Below, one piece after another: positions 43,183 to 52,856 of a DNA stretch of 64,000 bases; within the stretch, counting starts at the first letter, position 1, and every line of letters starts with the position of its first letter. The notes below the pieces were generated by a model. It was not told the DNA's origin, made no database searches, and saw nothing but the letters and a program-made list of their open reading frames with translations. Source of the DNA: Caulobacterales bacterium (GTDB lineage: Bacteria; Pseudomonadota; Alphaproteobacteria; Caulobacterales; Caulobacteraceae); assembly GCA_017302105.1 (NCBI GenBank), contig JAFLCS010000006.1, forward strand, positions 1 to 64,000, given 5' to 3'. The position numbers were made by a program, and so were the translations under genes.

Positions 43183-43539
43183 TCAGATGAGGCCAAGCCG
43201 CCGGACGGCAGCTTCCAGGTCGGCGTCTGAGTAGGGTTTGGTGACGATTTCGGCACCGAGAGCCGGCGGTACCCTGTCGCTGATGGTGCTCGGCTCGTAG
43301 CCCGTTGCGATGATGATGCCGATCGCCGGGGACGCCGTCCTGATGTCGGCCGCCAGGGCACCGCCGTCCCTGTCTGGTAGCCCGAGGTCAATGACCGCGA
43401 GCCGCGGTTCCTCGCGCGATACGGCCTCGAGAGCCTCGGCGGCCGAGGCGGCGATCTCGACATGAAAACCGAGCGCTGTCAGCGCGGCTTCGGCGACGAT
43501 CGCCACGAGGGCCTCGTCTTCGATCAGCAAAGCGCGCAC
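43183..43539 (-). CDS. Single-domain response regulator
   Basis: The 118-residue protein is one receiver domain: acidic pair at E7-D8, phosphoacceptor D51 in LAVIDLGLPDRDG, Thr in IIIATGYE and Lys in IVTKPYSD. No output domain follows. It starts with GTG after a G-rich stretch. Single receivers in Caulobacterales often relay phosphate or bind the motor or kinase partners. No kinase is next to it; the nearest is at 17884. Confidence 0.87.
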   Translation of the reverse strand: MRALLIEDEALVAIVAEAALTALGFHVEIAASAAEALEAVSREEPRLAVIDLGLPDRDGGALAADIRTASPAIGIIIATGYEPSTISDRVPPALGAEIVTKPYSDADLEAAVRRLGLI

Positions 43540-43616
43540 GCAGAGCCCCCAGTACTCACAACCGTAGCAGCCCCGACGCCAAACTGTCCCAGACCCCTAG
43601 CCGCCGCAAGCAGAAA

Positions 43617-44291
43617 TCACCTCTTGCGGGCATTGATCGCGCGATCCGAGACGAAGGGGTTTGAGCGACGTTCGTCGCCGAACGTGGACATCGGTCCGTG
43701 GCCGGGAACAAAGGCTACGTCGTCTCCAAGCGGCCAGAGTTTGGTTGTGATAGCGTCGAGCAGGTCGTCGAGGTTTCCCTTGGGAAAGTCCGTGCGGCCG
43801 ATCGACCCCTGGAACAGCACGTCGCCGACCTGGGCGAAACGGGCCGCCTGATTGAAGAAGACGACGTGGCCCGGCGTATGTCCGGGGCAATGGATGACGT
43901 CCCAGGTCGTCTCGCCCAGCGTCACCGTGTCGCCGTCAGCCAGCCACCGGTCTGGGGTGAAGCCGCGCGCCTCGGGCATTCCATAGGCCTTGCTCTGCTG
44001 CTCAATGCCGTCGATCCAGAACTGATCGTCCGGGTGCGGCCCCTCGATCTGGAGCCCGGACTTTTCCTTGAGCTCGGCGGCACCGCCGGCGTGGTCGAGG
44101 TGGCCGTGGGTGATCCAGATCTTGTCCAGCGTCAGTCCGCGCCGGGCAATCTCGACCAGGATGGAATCGACTGATCCGCCCGGGTCGATGACCGCAGCCT
44201 TGTTGGTGGCGGTGCACCAGACGACGGTGCAGTTCTGTTGCAGCGGGGTGACCGGCGCGACGAAGACGCCGATGGGGGAGGGGGAGGTCAT
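43617..44291 (-). CDS. Metallo-beta-lactamase-fold hydrolase (glyoxalase II/YcbL-like)
   Basis: The 224-residue protein has the zinc motif ITHGHLDHAGG (HxHxDH), the later histidines in IHCPGHTPGHVV and VPGHGPMS, and GRTDFPKGN typical of YcbL-type thioesterases. These hydrolyse S-lactoylglutathione-like thioesters or related substrates. The ATG at 44291 is chosen; a further ATG at 44318 sits inside the terminator region of the permease. It is not obviously in an operon with its neighbours. Confidence 0.85.
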   Translation of the reverse strand: MTSPSPIGVFVAPVTPLQQNCTVVWCTATNKAAVIDPGGSVDSILVEIARRGLTLDKIWITHGHLDHAGGAAELKEKSGLQIEGPHPDDQFWIDGIEQQSKAYGMPEARGFTPDRWLADGDTVTLGETTWDVIHCPGHTPGHVVFFNQAARFAQVGDVLFQGSIGRTDFPKGNLDDLLDAITTKLWPLGDDVAFVPGHGPMSTFGDERRSNPFVSDRAINARKR

Positions 44292-44327
44292 GTCTGACAG
44301 ATAGCGACCTGACCCCAAAAAGAAAGA

Positions 44328-44350
44328 AGCCCGGAGGGTCGCTCCGGGCT
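44328..44350 (-). terminator. Terminator after the amino-acid permease gene
   Basis: A 9-bp stem AGCCCGGAG/CTCCGGGCT (44328-44336 with 44342-44350) with a 5-base loop is followed, reading on the minus strand, by TTCTTTCTTTTT. This ends the permease transcript before the hydrolase gene. Confidence 0.85.
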
Positions 44351-44367
44351 TCGATCATTCAGGGCGA

Positions 44368-45981
44368 TCAGTCCTGGTCGGACCGGTCGTTGAGGTCCGC
44401 GCCGGGCATCGGCGGGACCGGGATGCCAGGTGCGTCCGGATCGTCTTCGTGGACATCGATGATGCCGCGACCGACGTGGCTCTTACGGAAGCCGTAGATG
44501 AAGTAGATCACCAGGCCGATGCCGCCCCAGATCGGCAGGACCATCTTGGCGTCGTGCGGCAGGTTCCAGAACAGGAAGGCGCAGCCGAACGCCGCGATCG
44601 GCGCGATGACCCAGACCAGCGGCACGCGGAACGGACGATGCCGGTTCGGATCCTTTACCCGCAGCATCATCACCGCAATCGCCACCATGAAGAAGGCGAA
44701 CAGGGTGCCCGAGTTGGAGATGTCGGCCAGCTGGCCGACCGGGAACAGGGCACCGGCGATGGCCACCGCGATACCTGTGAACAGGGTCACGATGTACGGC
44801 GTTTTCCACTTGGGATGGATGCGGGCGAACGATTCCGGCAGCAGGCCGTCACGCGCCATCACGAAGAAGATGCGGGTCTGGCCATAGATCATCATCAGGA
44901 TGACCGAGGGCAGGGCCAGCATGGCGGCGGTGCCCAGGGCGTTGCCGACGACGGGCCAGTTGATCTCGCGCAGGACGTGGGCCAGGGCCTCGTTCGAGCA
45001 GACCAGGCGGTTGGCGTTGTCGGCCAGCTGACAGGCGGCGATGAAGGCCGGCGAGCCGGGCTGAACTGCTTCACCGGCGGGGCCGACGACGGGCTGAGCG
45101 CCGATGGCGCCGATCGCGCCGATGGCGACCAACAGGTAGAAGATCGTGCAGATGGCCAGCGAGCCGATCAGGCCGATGGGCACGTTGCGCTGGGGGTTCT
45201 TGGTCTCTTCGGCGGCGGTCGAGACGGCGTCGAAGCCGACGTAGGCGAAGAAGATCGAGGCCGCGGCGCCGACGACGCCCAGGCCCGTAGTGCCTTCAGG
45301 TCCAAACCAGCCGTTCGGCGTAAAGGGCGAGAAGTTGCCGGTGTTGATGACCGGCAGGGTCAGGGCGATGAAGGCGGTCAAGGCGGCCACTTTCACGGCC
45401 ACCAGAATGGCGTTGACGCGGGCCGATTCTGTGGTGCCGATCATCAGAAGGGCGGTCACCGCCAGGGCCACGATAATGGCCGGGATATTGACCAGGCCGA
45501 CCGAGAAGTCAGGCGACGGGATCCAACCGTTCATGCTCCAGGCTGGCCCGGCCGATAACATATCAGGCCAATCGAACCCCAAGGCGCTTTCTATCAGGCC
45601 CATGAAATAGCCGGACCAGCCGACCGAAACGGCCGAGGCGGCGACGGCGTACTCGAGGATAAGCGCCCAGCCGACCATCCAGGCCAGCAGCTCGCCCATG
45701 ACGGCGTAGGTATAGGTGTAGGCCGAGCCCGAAACCGGGGCCATCGAGGCCAGTTCGGAGTAACATAGCGCGGCCACGGCGCAGACGGCGCCGGCGATCA
45801 CGAAGCTCCACATCATGCCCGGGCCGGCCTTTTGCGAGGCGGCGGCGGTGAGCACGAAGATGCCGGTGCCGATGATGGCCCCGATCCCCAGCAGCGTCAG
45901 CTGGACAGCGCCCAGCGACCGGTGAAGCGATTTCTTTTCAGCCGTAGCCAGAATCGCATCGAGCGATTTAACGCGCCACAT
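44368..45981 (-). CDS. Amino-acid permease (APC superfamily, cationic-amino-acid-transporter type)
   Basis: The 537-residue protein has about twelve membrane helices. Helix 1 carries the APC motif LLGIGAIIGTGIFVLTA, and later PVSGSAYTYTYAVMGEL and FVAYVGFDAVSTAAEETKNPQRNVP-like positions (about residues 225-250) are typical of eukaryote-like cationic amino acid transporters. The C-terminal tail is acidic and proline-rich. It imports amino acids by proton symport or exchange; the exact substrate is unknown. It is divergent from hrpB with 121 bases between. Confidence 0.9.
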   Translation of the reverse strand: MWRVKSLDAILATAEKKSLHRSLGAVQLTLLGIGAIIGTGIFVLTAAASQKAGPGMMWSFVIAGAVCAVAALCYSELASMAPVSGSAYTYTYAVMGELLAWMVGWALILEYAVAASAVSVGWSGYFMGLIESALGFDWPDMLSAGPAWSMNGWIPSPDFSVGLVNIPAIIVALAVTALLMIGTTESARVNAILVAVKVAALTAFIALTLPVINTGNFSPFTPNGWFGPEGTTGLGVVGAAASIFFAYVGFDAVSTAAEETKNPQRNVPIGLIGSLAICTIFYLLVAIGAIGAIGAQPVVGPAGEAVQPGSPAFIAACQLADNANRLVCSNEALAHVLREINWPVVGNALGTAAMLALPSVILMMIYGQTRIFFVMARDGLLPESFARIHPKWKTPYIVTLFTGIAVAIAGALFPVGQLADISNSGTLFAFFMVAIAVMMLRVKDPNRHRPFRVPLVWVIAPIAAFGCAFLFWNLPHDAKMVLPIWGGIGLVIYFIYGFRKSHVGRGIIDVHEDDPDAPGIPVPPMPGADLNDRSDQD

Positions 45982-46102
45982 ACAGTCCCTCCCTGCGCGA
46001 CCCCCTGTCGCGCTAAAGCCGGGAAGCTAGTCCCGGGGGCCTTGGCTGGCAACGCTTCATTGGCAGGGGCGTGGCTTTCCGGTTGGGGCCCAGCCGAGAT
46101 AG

Positions 46103-48559
46103 ATGAGATTCATGCTCTCAGGTTTGCCGATTTTTGACGCCGTGCCAGCCCTGTTGTCGGCCCTGGCAAACGGGAACCGAGCAATCCTCGTCGCACCGCC
46201 GGGGGCCGGCAAGACGACCGTAGTGCCGCTGGCGATCAAGGATGAGGCCTGGCTGGCTGGCGGGCGGATCATCATGCTCGAGCCGAGGCGGCTAGCGGCG
46301 AGAGCGGCGGCGCGGCGGATGGCCCAGATGCTCGGCGAGCCAGTCGGCGAGACGGTCGGCTATCGCGTGCGGATGGAGAGCCGCGTCAGCGCCCGCACCC
46401 GCATTGAGGTGGTGACCGAGGGGGTCTTCACGCGGATGATCCTGAACGATCCGGGGCTCGAAGGCGTCGGTGCGGTGCTGTTCGACGAATTCCATGAACG
46501 CAGCCTCGATGCGGATCTGGGACTGGCCTTGACGGTTGAGGCTCAGAACCTGCTGCGACCCGATCTGAGACTGGTGGTGATGTCGGCGACCCTGGATGGA
46601 GCGTCGGTATCCGCGCGGCTTGACGCACCTGTGATCGAGAGCCTTGGTCGAACCTTTCCAGTTGGGACACACTACCTCGGACGCCCCGACCGGCTCGAGG
46701 ACGGGGTCGTACGCGCGGTCCAGGCGGCCTTGGCCGGCGAAACGGGCTCGATCCTGGTTTTCCTCCCCGGCCAGGGCGAAATCCGGAGGGTGGAGGCGAT
46801 GTTGGCCGAACGGATCAGGGACCCGTCTGTGATCGTGGCCCCGCTGTATGGCGCGCTGGATTTCAAGGCGCAGGATCTGGCGATCAGCGCGCCTCCGCCC
46901 AATCGACGCAAAGTGGTGCTGGCGACGTCGATCGCTCAGACCAGCCTGACCATCGACGGAGTGAGCGTGGTCATAGACAGTGGCCTGGCGCGCGTACCGC
47001 GATTTGACCCGGGATCGGGCCTGACGCGCTTGAAGACCGAACGCGTGTCGCGGGCCTCGGCCGATCAGCGGCGCGGGCGCGCGGGGCGTACAGGGCCGGG
47101 AGCCTGCTACAGACTCTGGGACGAGGAAGCGACTCGCGGCCTGGCCGCGTTCGACCGACCAGAGATCCTGGAAGCCGACCTTTCGGGACTAGTGCTGGAT
47201 CTGGCCCGCTGGGGCGCGCGAACCACCGATGGCCTGCTGTTCCTCGATCCGCCGCCCAAGGGAGCCTGGGATCAGGCCGTCAATCAGCTCAAAGGGATCC
47301 GGGCGCTCGATCCTCAAGGACGCTTGACCAGCCATGGGGAGGCCATAGGCGGCCTGCCGCTGCCGGCAGCCCTGGCCCATATGCTCGTCCGGGCCGGCGA
47401 GCGCGGCCAGGCGGAGACGGCCGGTCAGATTGCTGTCCTGCTGACTGAGCGTGGTCTGGGCGGCCATGAGGTGGATCTGGCCCACCGCCTGCAACGATTG
47501 CAGCGTGACGGCTCGCCCCGCGCCCGTGAGGCAATGTCTCTGGCAGGGCGCTGGGCACGACTTGCGGGTGCCGGGAAGCCGGCCAGCAAGGCTCCGGACG
47601 ACGCCGGCCTGTTGCTGGCCGAAGCCTTCCCGGACCGGATCGCCAAGGCGCGCGGCAAACCAGGCGAGTTCGTGCTGGCCTCTGGACGTGGCGTGTTTCT
47701 CGAGCCGACCGAGGCCCTCGCGCGGCAGACATGGCTGGCTGTCGGGGAACTCGGCGGAGGGGTCGATCGAGACCGCGTCCTCCTGGCAGCCGGCCTGGAC
47801 GAAGAGGACGTCAAGGTTCGATTCGGTGACGCTCTGACGGTCGAGGACCGGCTTGACCTGGAAGCCCCTGGCGGAGCGACGGCCCTTCGCGTGACCCGTC
47901 TCGGCGCAATCGTTGTCGAGGAACGGCGGATCGACCGACCTGACCCTCAACTCATCGAGGCCGCTCTGATGGCCGAGGTCCGTAGAAAGGGCCTGGGCAT
48001 CCTGCCCATTGGAGAGGCAACACAGGGTTTGCGCGCGCGCATCGCCTTCCTCGCAGCGACGGACGATGCCTGGCCGGATCTGTCCGATACGGTCTTGATG
48101 GGTGGTTTGGAGCAATGGCTGGGGCCGGTCTTGAGCGGGCGGCGGCGGCTGGCCGACCTGGGTGACAACGAACTGATGGCTTCGATCCGCTCCCAGATTC
48201 CCTGGGACATGATGCGTCGACTGGACGCCGAGGCTCCCGAGCGATTTGAGGCCCCGACCGGTTCGAGGCTGAAGATCGACTATGCGGCAGAAGCCGGCCC
48301 GACCGTTTCAGTCCGGGTGCAGGAGCTGTTCGGGCTATCGCACCATCCCACGGTGGGACCCGGCCGCACGCCGTTGGTGTTCGAACTTCTGAGCCCGGCG
48401 CACCGTCCGATCCAGCTGACTCGCGACCTGCCTGGATTCTGGAAGGGCTCATGGAGCGCAGTTCGCAGCGAGATGCGTGGGCGCTATCCCAAACACGTCT
48501 GGCCCGAGGACCCGGCGTCCGCCGCCGCCACAACCCGGGCCAAGCCAAAAGGGACCTAG
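46103..48559 (+). CDS. hrpB: ATP-dependent helicase HrpB
   Basis: The 818-residue DEAH/RHA helicase has Walker A APPGAGKTT, the DEFHERSLDADLGL motif II, SAT in VVMSATLDG, QRRGRAGRTGPG (motif VI), the helicase-associated helical part and the HrpB C-terminal domain (from about 700, ending GRYPKHVWPEDP). The conserved C-terminal W-P-E-D end is typical of HrpB. It is an RNA or DNA remodelling helicase of unclear cellular role. Its stop overlaps the convergent SDR stop by 3 bases (48557-48559 against 48556-48558). Confidence 0.94.
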   Translation: MRFMLSGLPIFDAVPALLSALANGNRAILVAPPGAGKTTVVPLAIKDEAWLAGGRIIMLEPRRLAARAAARRMAQMLGEPVGETVGYRVRMESRVSARTRIEVVTEGVFTRMILNDPGLEGVGAVLFDEFHERSLDADLGLALTVEAQNLLRPDLRLVVMSATLDGASVSARLDAPVIESLGRTFPVGTHYLGRPDRLEDGVVRAVQAALAGETGSILVFLPGQGEIRRVEAMLAERIRDPSVIVAPLYGALDFKAQDLAISAPPPNRRKVVLATSIAQTSLTIDGVSVVIDSGLARVPRFDPGSGLTRLKTERVSRASADQRRGRAGRTGPGACYRLWDEEATRGLAAFDRPEILEADLSGLVLDLARWGARTTDGLLFLDPPPKGAWDQAVNQLKGIRALDPQGRLTSHGEAIGGLPLPAALAHMLVRAGERGQAETAGQIAVLLTERGLGGHEVDLAHRLQRLQRDGSPRAREAMSLAGRWARLAGAGKPASKAPDDAGLLLAEAFPDRIAKARGKPGEFVLASGRGVFLEPTEALARQTWLAVGELGGGVDRDRVLLAAGLDEEDVKVRFGDALTVEDRLDLEAPGGATALRVTRLGAIVVEERRIDRPDPQLIEAALMAEVRRKGLGILPIGEATQGLRARIAFLAATDDAWPDLSDTVLMGGLEQWLGPVLSGRRRLADLGDNELMASIRSQIPWDMMRRLDAEAPERFEAPTGSRLKIDYAAEAGPTVSVRVQELFGLSHHPTVGPGRTPLVFELLSPAHRPIQLTRDLPGFWKGSWSAVRSEMRGRYPKHVWPEDPASAAATTRAKPKGT

Positions 48560-49296
48560 CGGGCTTTCGCCTTCCAGGCAGGAAAGCTGACATCCAGGGG
48601 CGGCACCTGATCAGGCCGACAAAGCTCTACCATCAGCGGCCCGATCTCCGCGGGTTCGGGATGCTGCATCGGATCCTCGCCGGGATAGGCCTGGGCGCGC
48701 AGGCGCGTGCGCATCCGGCCTGGGTCGACGACGGCCAGCCGGATCGGTGTGTTCTCGATCTCATCGGCCCAGCACTTCACCATCACCTCGGCCCCGGCCT
48801 TGGTCGCAGCATAGGCCCCCCAGAAGGCCTTGGGAGCATGGGCGACGGAACTGGTGACATAGACGACCCGCCCCGCGTCAGAGGCGCGCAGCAGGGGTTC
48901 GAACGACCGGATCAGTCGATAGACACCAGTGAAGTTGATCTTCTCGATCTTGGCAAACTCTCGCGGTTCGGCGTGGCTAACCGGCGTCAGACCGCTGGTC
49001 CCCAGGATGGCCGCGGTATGGATCCAGGCATCAATCCGGCCAAATCGTTCGAATATCGCGCCGCCCAGACGGTCGATGGCCCCACCGTCGACCAGATCGA
49101 ACGGCACCAGCGTCGCTCGCTGTCCCGTCGCCGCCAGAATCTCGTCGTCGAGCTCTTCCAGCCCGCCCTGCGTGCGAGCGCAGGCCACGACATGAGCCCC
49201 TGCTCGGGCCAGGTCCAGGGCGGCCGCATAGCCGATGCCGCGCGATGCGCCGGTGACGACCGCGATGCGGTCCTTGAGGGGGAGTTCGTCAGACAT
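48556..49296 (-). CDS. Short-chain dehydrogenase/reductase
   Basis: The 246-residue SDR has TGASRGIGYAAALDLARAG (coenzyme motif), IHTAAIL in place of the usual NNAG (about residues 91-97) and the catalytic YAATK (about 166-170) preceded by VTSSVAH. The coenzyme-specificity region has VVACAR, which favours NADP(H). The substrate is not evident. It lies 21 bases after the purF stop and probably ends the radA-cvpA-purF operon. Confidence 0.85.
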   Translation of the reverse strand: MSDELPLKDRIAVVTGASRGIGYAAALDLARAGAHVVACARTQGGLEELDDEILAATGQRATLVPFDLVDGGAIDRLGGAIFERFGRIDAWIHTAAILGTSGLTPVSHAEPREFAKIEKINFTGVYRLIRSFEPLLRASDAGRVVYVTSSVAHAPKAFWGAYAATKAGAEVMVKCWADEIENTPIRLAVVDPGRMRTRLRAQAYPGEDPMQHPEPAEIGPLMVELCRPDQVPPLDVSFPAWKAKAR

Positions 49297-49317
49297 GGCG
49301 CGGCTGATAGCCGAGCC

Positions 49318-50817
49318 TCAGGCGCTCACCAACAGCGAAAGCTGCCGGGCGACGACATCGTTGCCGCCGGCGGCGATCTCACGATCGAGCAGGCGGGTCG
49401 GATACTCGCCAGTGAAATAGTGATCGGTGAACTGCGGATTGGCGTTGTCACGCCCCGGTTCGCCGACGGCGCGGTAAAGGCCGTCGATGGACAGGAAGCC
49501 CAGACTATCGACTTCCAGGGCCTGGCGCATTTCTTCCAGGCTCATGCGGGCCGCCATCAACTGGTCGCGGTCCGGCATATCGATGCCGTAGAAATCCGGG
49601 AACCTGAGCTCAGGGCTGGCCGAGCGCAGATGAACTTCCTTCGCCCCGGCCTCCCGCACCGCGCGTACCAGCTTGAGCGAGGTGGTGCCGCGCACGATGG
49701 AATCGTCGATCAGCACAACGCGTTTTCCGGCCAGGGCCGCGCGATTGGGGCTGTGTTTCATCCGCACGCCGCGCTGGCGAGCACCCTGGCTGGGCTGAAT
49801 GAAGGTCCGACCGAGATAGTGGCTGCGGATGATTCCCATCTCGAATGGAATGCCGCTCTTCTGGGAATAGCCCAGGGCCGCCGGCACGCCGGAGTCGGGG
49901 ACGGGCACCACGATGTCGGCCTCGACGGCGTGTTCTGTCGCAAGGCCTCGGCCCATGGCCTTTCGGACCTCATAGACCGAACGTCCGTTCACAATGGAAT
50001 CCGGCCGCGAGAAATAGACGTATTCGAACAGGCAGGGGCGCGGATCCCTGGCCTGGAGGGGCTTGAGCGAGCGCAGGCCCTCGCGGTCTATGACCACAAC
50101 TTCGCCGTGCTCAATGTCGCGCACAAAGGTCGCGCCCATCATGTCGAGGGCACAGGTCTCTGACGCCAGCACGAAGGCGTCGCCAAGTCGACCGAGCACG
50201 AGCGGCCGGATGCCCAGCGGATCCCGCGCGCCGATCATCTTGTGGCGGGTCTGGGCGACCAGGGCATAGCCGCCTTCGATGGCCCCCAGGGCGTCGATGA
50301 AACGGTCGACGATCTTGGCTTTGCGGCTGCGGGCGATGAGGTGGAGGATGACCTCAGAATCCGAGGTCGACTGGAAGATCGAGCCCTCGCTGACCAGTCG
50401 GTTCCGCAAGAACAGGAAGTTGGTCAGATTGCCGTTGTGGGCGATGGCGATGCCGCCGGAATCCAGGTCGGCATACATCGGCTGGATATTGCGATCCGAC
50501 GATCCGCCGGCGGTGGAATAGCGGGTGTGTCCGACCGCTGCCTCGCCGGGCATCCGGGTCGACAGATCCGAGCCGCCAAAGACGTCTCCGACCAGTCCGC
50601 GCTGGCGCTCGGTGTGGAACATCTCGGATTTGACGCTCGCGATGCCGCAGGCTTCCTGTCCTCGGTGCTGCAATGCGTGCAGGCCCAGAGCGACAATGGA
50701 GGACGCTTCGTCCTCGGGGGCCCCCCAGACGCCACAAACACCGCATTCGAGGCGCAGGATATCGTCGTCGTCGGGATCACGATGCAGAGGAGCGTTGCCG
50801 CTGGGGAGGGCGGTCAT
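49318..50817 (-). CDS. purF: Amidophosphoribosyltransferase
   Basis: The 499-residue enzyme has a class II glutamine amidotransferase domain. Its presumed catalytic Cys25 follows a short propeptide (ILRLE-CGVCGVWG), implying processing to expose the cysteine. The phosphoribosyltransferase domain has the PRPP motif VVLIDDSIVRGTT. It makes 5-phosphoribosylamine, the first committed purine step. Its ATG overlaps the cvpA stop (ATGA). The cvpA-purF pairing is widespread. Confidence 0.96.
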   Translation of the reverse strand: MTALPSGNAPLHRDPDDDDILRLECGVCGVWGAPEDEASSIVALGLHALQHRGQEACGIASVKSEMFHTERQRGLVGDVFGGSDLSTRMPGEAAVGHTRYSTAGGSSDRNIQPMYADLDSGGIAIAHNGNLTNFLFLRNRLVSEGSIFQSTSDSEVILHLIARSRKAKIVDRFIDALGAIEGGYALVAQTRHKMIGARDPLGIRPLVLGRLGDAFVLASETCALDMMGATFVRDIEHGEVVVIDREGLRSLKPLQARDPRPCLFEYVYFSRPDSIVNGRSVYEVRKAMGRGLATEHAVEADIVVPVPDSGVPAALGYSQKSGIPFEMGIIRSHYLGRTFIQPSQGARQRGVRMKHSPNRAALAGKRVVLIDDSIVRGTTSLKLVRAVREAGAKEVHLRSASPELRFPDFYGIDMPDRDQLMAARMSLEEMRQALEVDSLGFLSIDGLYRAVGEPGRDNANPQFTDHYFTGEYPTRLLDREIAAGGNDVVARQLSLLVSA

Positions 50818-51401
50818 GGCTGGTGTCCAGTTTCCGAAGGCGGCTCGTTAGCCAGAGATTGCGGCTGGTCCGTGGCACCGCGCCGCGCAGAGTCGATGAC
50901 GACCGGTGCCACCTGGTCGGCGGCGCGCCCGATGTCCGGCAGAATCGCCTGAATCAGGCGTGCGGCACCGTCGCTGAGTGGATAGACGGCCGACCGGGTC
51001 AACCAGCCCGGCGGCGGATTCGGTGTGCTCGAGGCGAAGACGACCAGATGCACCACTCCGAGAAGGATAAGGGCGCGAAGCGAGCCGAAGGCGACCCCAA
51101 GGGCGCGATCGAATCCCGACAGTGCGCTTTCACGAAGGGATCGGCCAAGTGCCGCCCCAACCAGGCGGACGCCAAAATAGACCGCTAGAAAGGTGACGAC
51201 GGCGGCCAGGACGGTTCCGACCCAGTCGGGATCGAAGATGCCCCGAAAAACCGGCCCTGTCGCCGGCAGTCCGATCAGGGCGATCAGGGCCGCAAGGATG
51301 AAGGACAGGAAGGTGATGATCTCGCGCGCGCCACCGCGCACCCATCCGGCCATGGCTGAAAAGACGATAACGACAAGGGCGAACAGATCGTAGCCGGTCA
51401 T
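50814..51401 (-). CDS. cvpA: Colicin V production family membrane protein
   Basis: The 195-residue protein has about four membrane helices in the first 150 residues and the CvpA pattern TGYDLFALVVIVFSAMAGWVRGGAREI, with VYFGVRLVGAALG in the third. It is named for colicin V export in E. coli, but its usual role in envelope homeostasis is unclear. The C-terminus is hydrophilic. Start and stop overlap radA and purF in ATGA junctions, so the three are co-translated. Confidence 0.9.
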   Translation of the reverse strand: MTGYDLFALVVIVFSAMAGWVRGGAREIITFLSFILAALIALIGLPATGPVFRGIFDPDWVGTVLAAVVTFLAVYFGVRLVGAALGRSLRESALSGFDRALGVAFGSLRALILLGVVHLVVFASSTPNPPPGWLTRSAVYPLSDGAARLIQAILPDIGRAADQVAPVVIDSARRGATDQPQSLANEPPSETGHQP

Positions 51402-52774
51402 GCGCGCGGAACCTGGGAACTGAACGCCCCATCATCAATGCGCTGCACCGCTTCGGCAAGGCGTGACACCGAATTGACCGCCAGGATGCCGCTCTCGGAG
51501 GCCTGGGCCGGTGCGAGCGCCGCGTCAAAGCCCAGTTTTCGAGCCTCTTTCATCCGCGATTCCATGCGGTTGACCGGGCGGATCTCACCCGAAAGACTGA
51601 TCTCACCAAAGACAACCATTCCGTCAGGAAGTGGCCGGTCCAGTGCGGACGATACCAGGGCGACGGCGGCGGCGAGGTCGGCGGCAGGCTCGGAGATTCG
51701 CAGACCGCCCGCCACGTTGAGATAGACATCCTTGTCGCCGAACCCCACGCCACAGCGGGCTTCAAGGACGGCCAGCACCATGGCCAGCCGCCCGTTGTCC
51801 CAGCCTACGACGGCCCGACGAGGGGTTCCGTAGGCCGAGGGTGCGACCAGGGCCTGGACCTCGACGAGGACGGGGCGCGAGCCTTCGATTCCGGCAAAGA
51901 CGACCGAGCCGGCGGCGCGTTCGCCGCCTTCACCCAGAAACAGGGCGGAGGGGTTGGGCACCTCGATCAGACCGCGATCACCCATTTCGAAAACGCCGAT
52001 CTCGTCGGTGGCTCCGAAACGGTTCTTGCCCGCGCGCAGAATCCGGAACGGATAGCCGCGCTCGCCTTCAAACGAGAGGACGGCATCCACCATGTGTTCG
52101 ACGACGCGGGGGCCGGCGACCTGGCCGTCCTTGGTGACGTGGCCGACCAGTACGACGGCGACGCCGCGCTTCTTGGCAAAACGGACCAGCTCGCCCGCGC
52201 AGGCGCGAACCTGGGTGACGGACCCAGGGCCGGCCTCATGCGAGTCTGACCACAGGGTCTGCACGGAATCGACGATGACCAGATCAAAGCTGTCGCGTTT
52301 CAAACCATCGAGGATTTCGCGCAGCGACGTTTCAGCCGCCAGATTTACGGGGGCCTCGGCCAGGCCCATGCGAGCGGCTCGCGACCGGATCTGCTCGACC
52401 GCTTCCTCTCCGGAGATATAGGCGACACGCGCTCCACGCGCAGCGGCCTGAGCCGTCACCTGGAGCAAGAGGGTCGACTTGCCGACACCTGGATCGCCTG
52501 AGAGCAGGATCGCCGAACCGGGAACGACGCCGCCACCGCAGACCCGGTCAAACTCCGCCACACCGGTCGCCAGCCGTGGTGGCTCAGGATTGTCCGAGCG
52601 AAGATCTTCAAACGCCAGGCCTCGCGCACGGCTGGGCTTCAGGGCACCCGGAGGGCGGCTCTGGGTTTCCTCTACGAGCGTGTTCCAAGCCTGACAGGCC
52701 CCGCACTGGCCGGACCATTTGTGGTGAACCGCGCCGCAGGACTGACAAACATAGATCGCACCGTCGCGGGCCAT
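51398..52774 (-). CDS. radA: DNA repair protein RadA
   Basis: The 458-residue protein has an N-terminal zinc finger (CQSCGAVHHKWSGQCGAC), the RecA-like core with Walker A SGDPGVGKSTLL, VVDSVQTLW and the RadA-specific GKNRFGATDE motif. The C-terminal Lon-like domain (about 290-458) has PDGMVVFGEISLSGEIRPV. RadA processes recombination intermediates and drives branch migration. It is first in a radA-cvpA-purF-SDR operon with stop-start overlaps. Length is normal. Confidence 0.96.
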   Translation of the reverse strand: MARDGAIYVCQSCGAVHHKWSGQCGACQAWNTLVEETQSRPPGALKPSRARGLAFEDLRSDNPEPPRLATGVAEFDRVCGGGVVPGSAILLSGDPGVGKSTLLLQVTAQAAARGARVAYISGEEAVEQIRSRAARMGLAEAPVNLAAETSLREILDGLKRDSFDLVIVDSVQTLWSDSHEAGPGSVTQVRACAGELVRFAKKRGVAVVLVGHVTKDGQVAGPRVVEHMVDAVLSFEGERGYPFRILRAGKNRFGATDEIGVFEMGDRGLIEVPNPSALFLGEGGERAAGSVVFAGIEGSRPVLVEVQALVAPSAYGTPRRAVVGWDNGRLAMVLAVLEARCGVGFGDKDVYLNVAGGLRISEPAADLAAAVALVSSALDRPLPDGMVVFGEISLSGEIRPVNRMESRMKEARKLGFDAALAPAQASESGILAVNSVSRLAEAVQRIDDGAFSSQVPRA

Positions 52775-52856
52775 GACCAGTTCTCTAGCAGAGACGGATC
52801 GATTCCGCCGCGCCCCGATTGGCGCGGCCCTGCGTCAGGCCCGGTCGGACCGGCAT

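Noticed and set aside
48451..50163. 570-codon plus-strand open frame over hrpB, SDR and purF
   Set aside because: It spans three convincing genes on other frames and strands; long antisense frames are common in GC-rich DNA with few stops.
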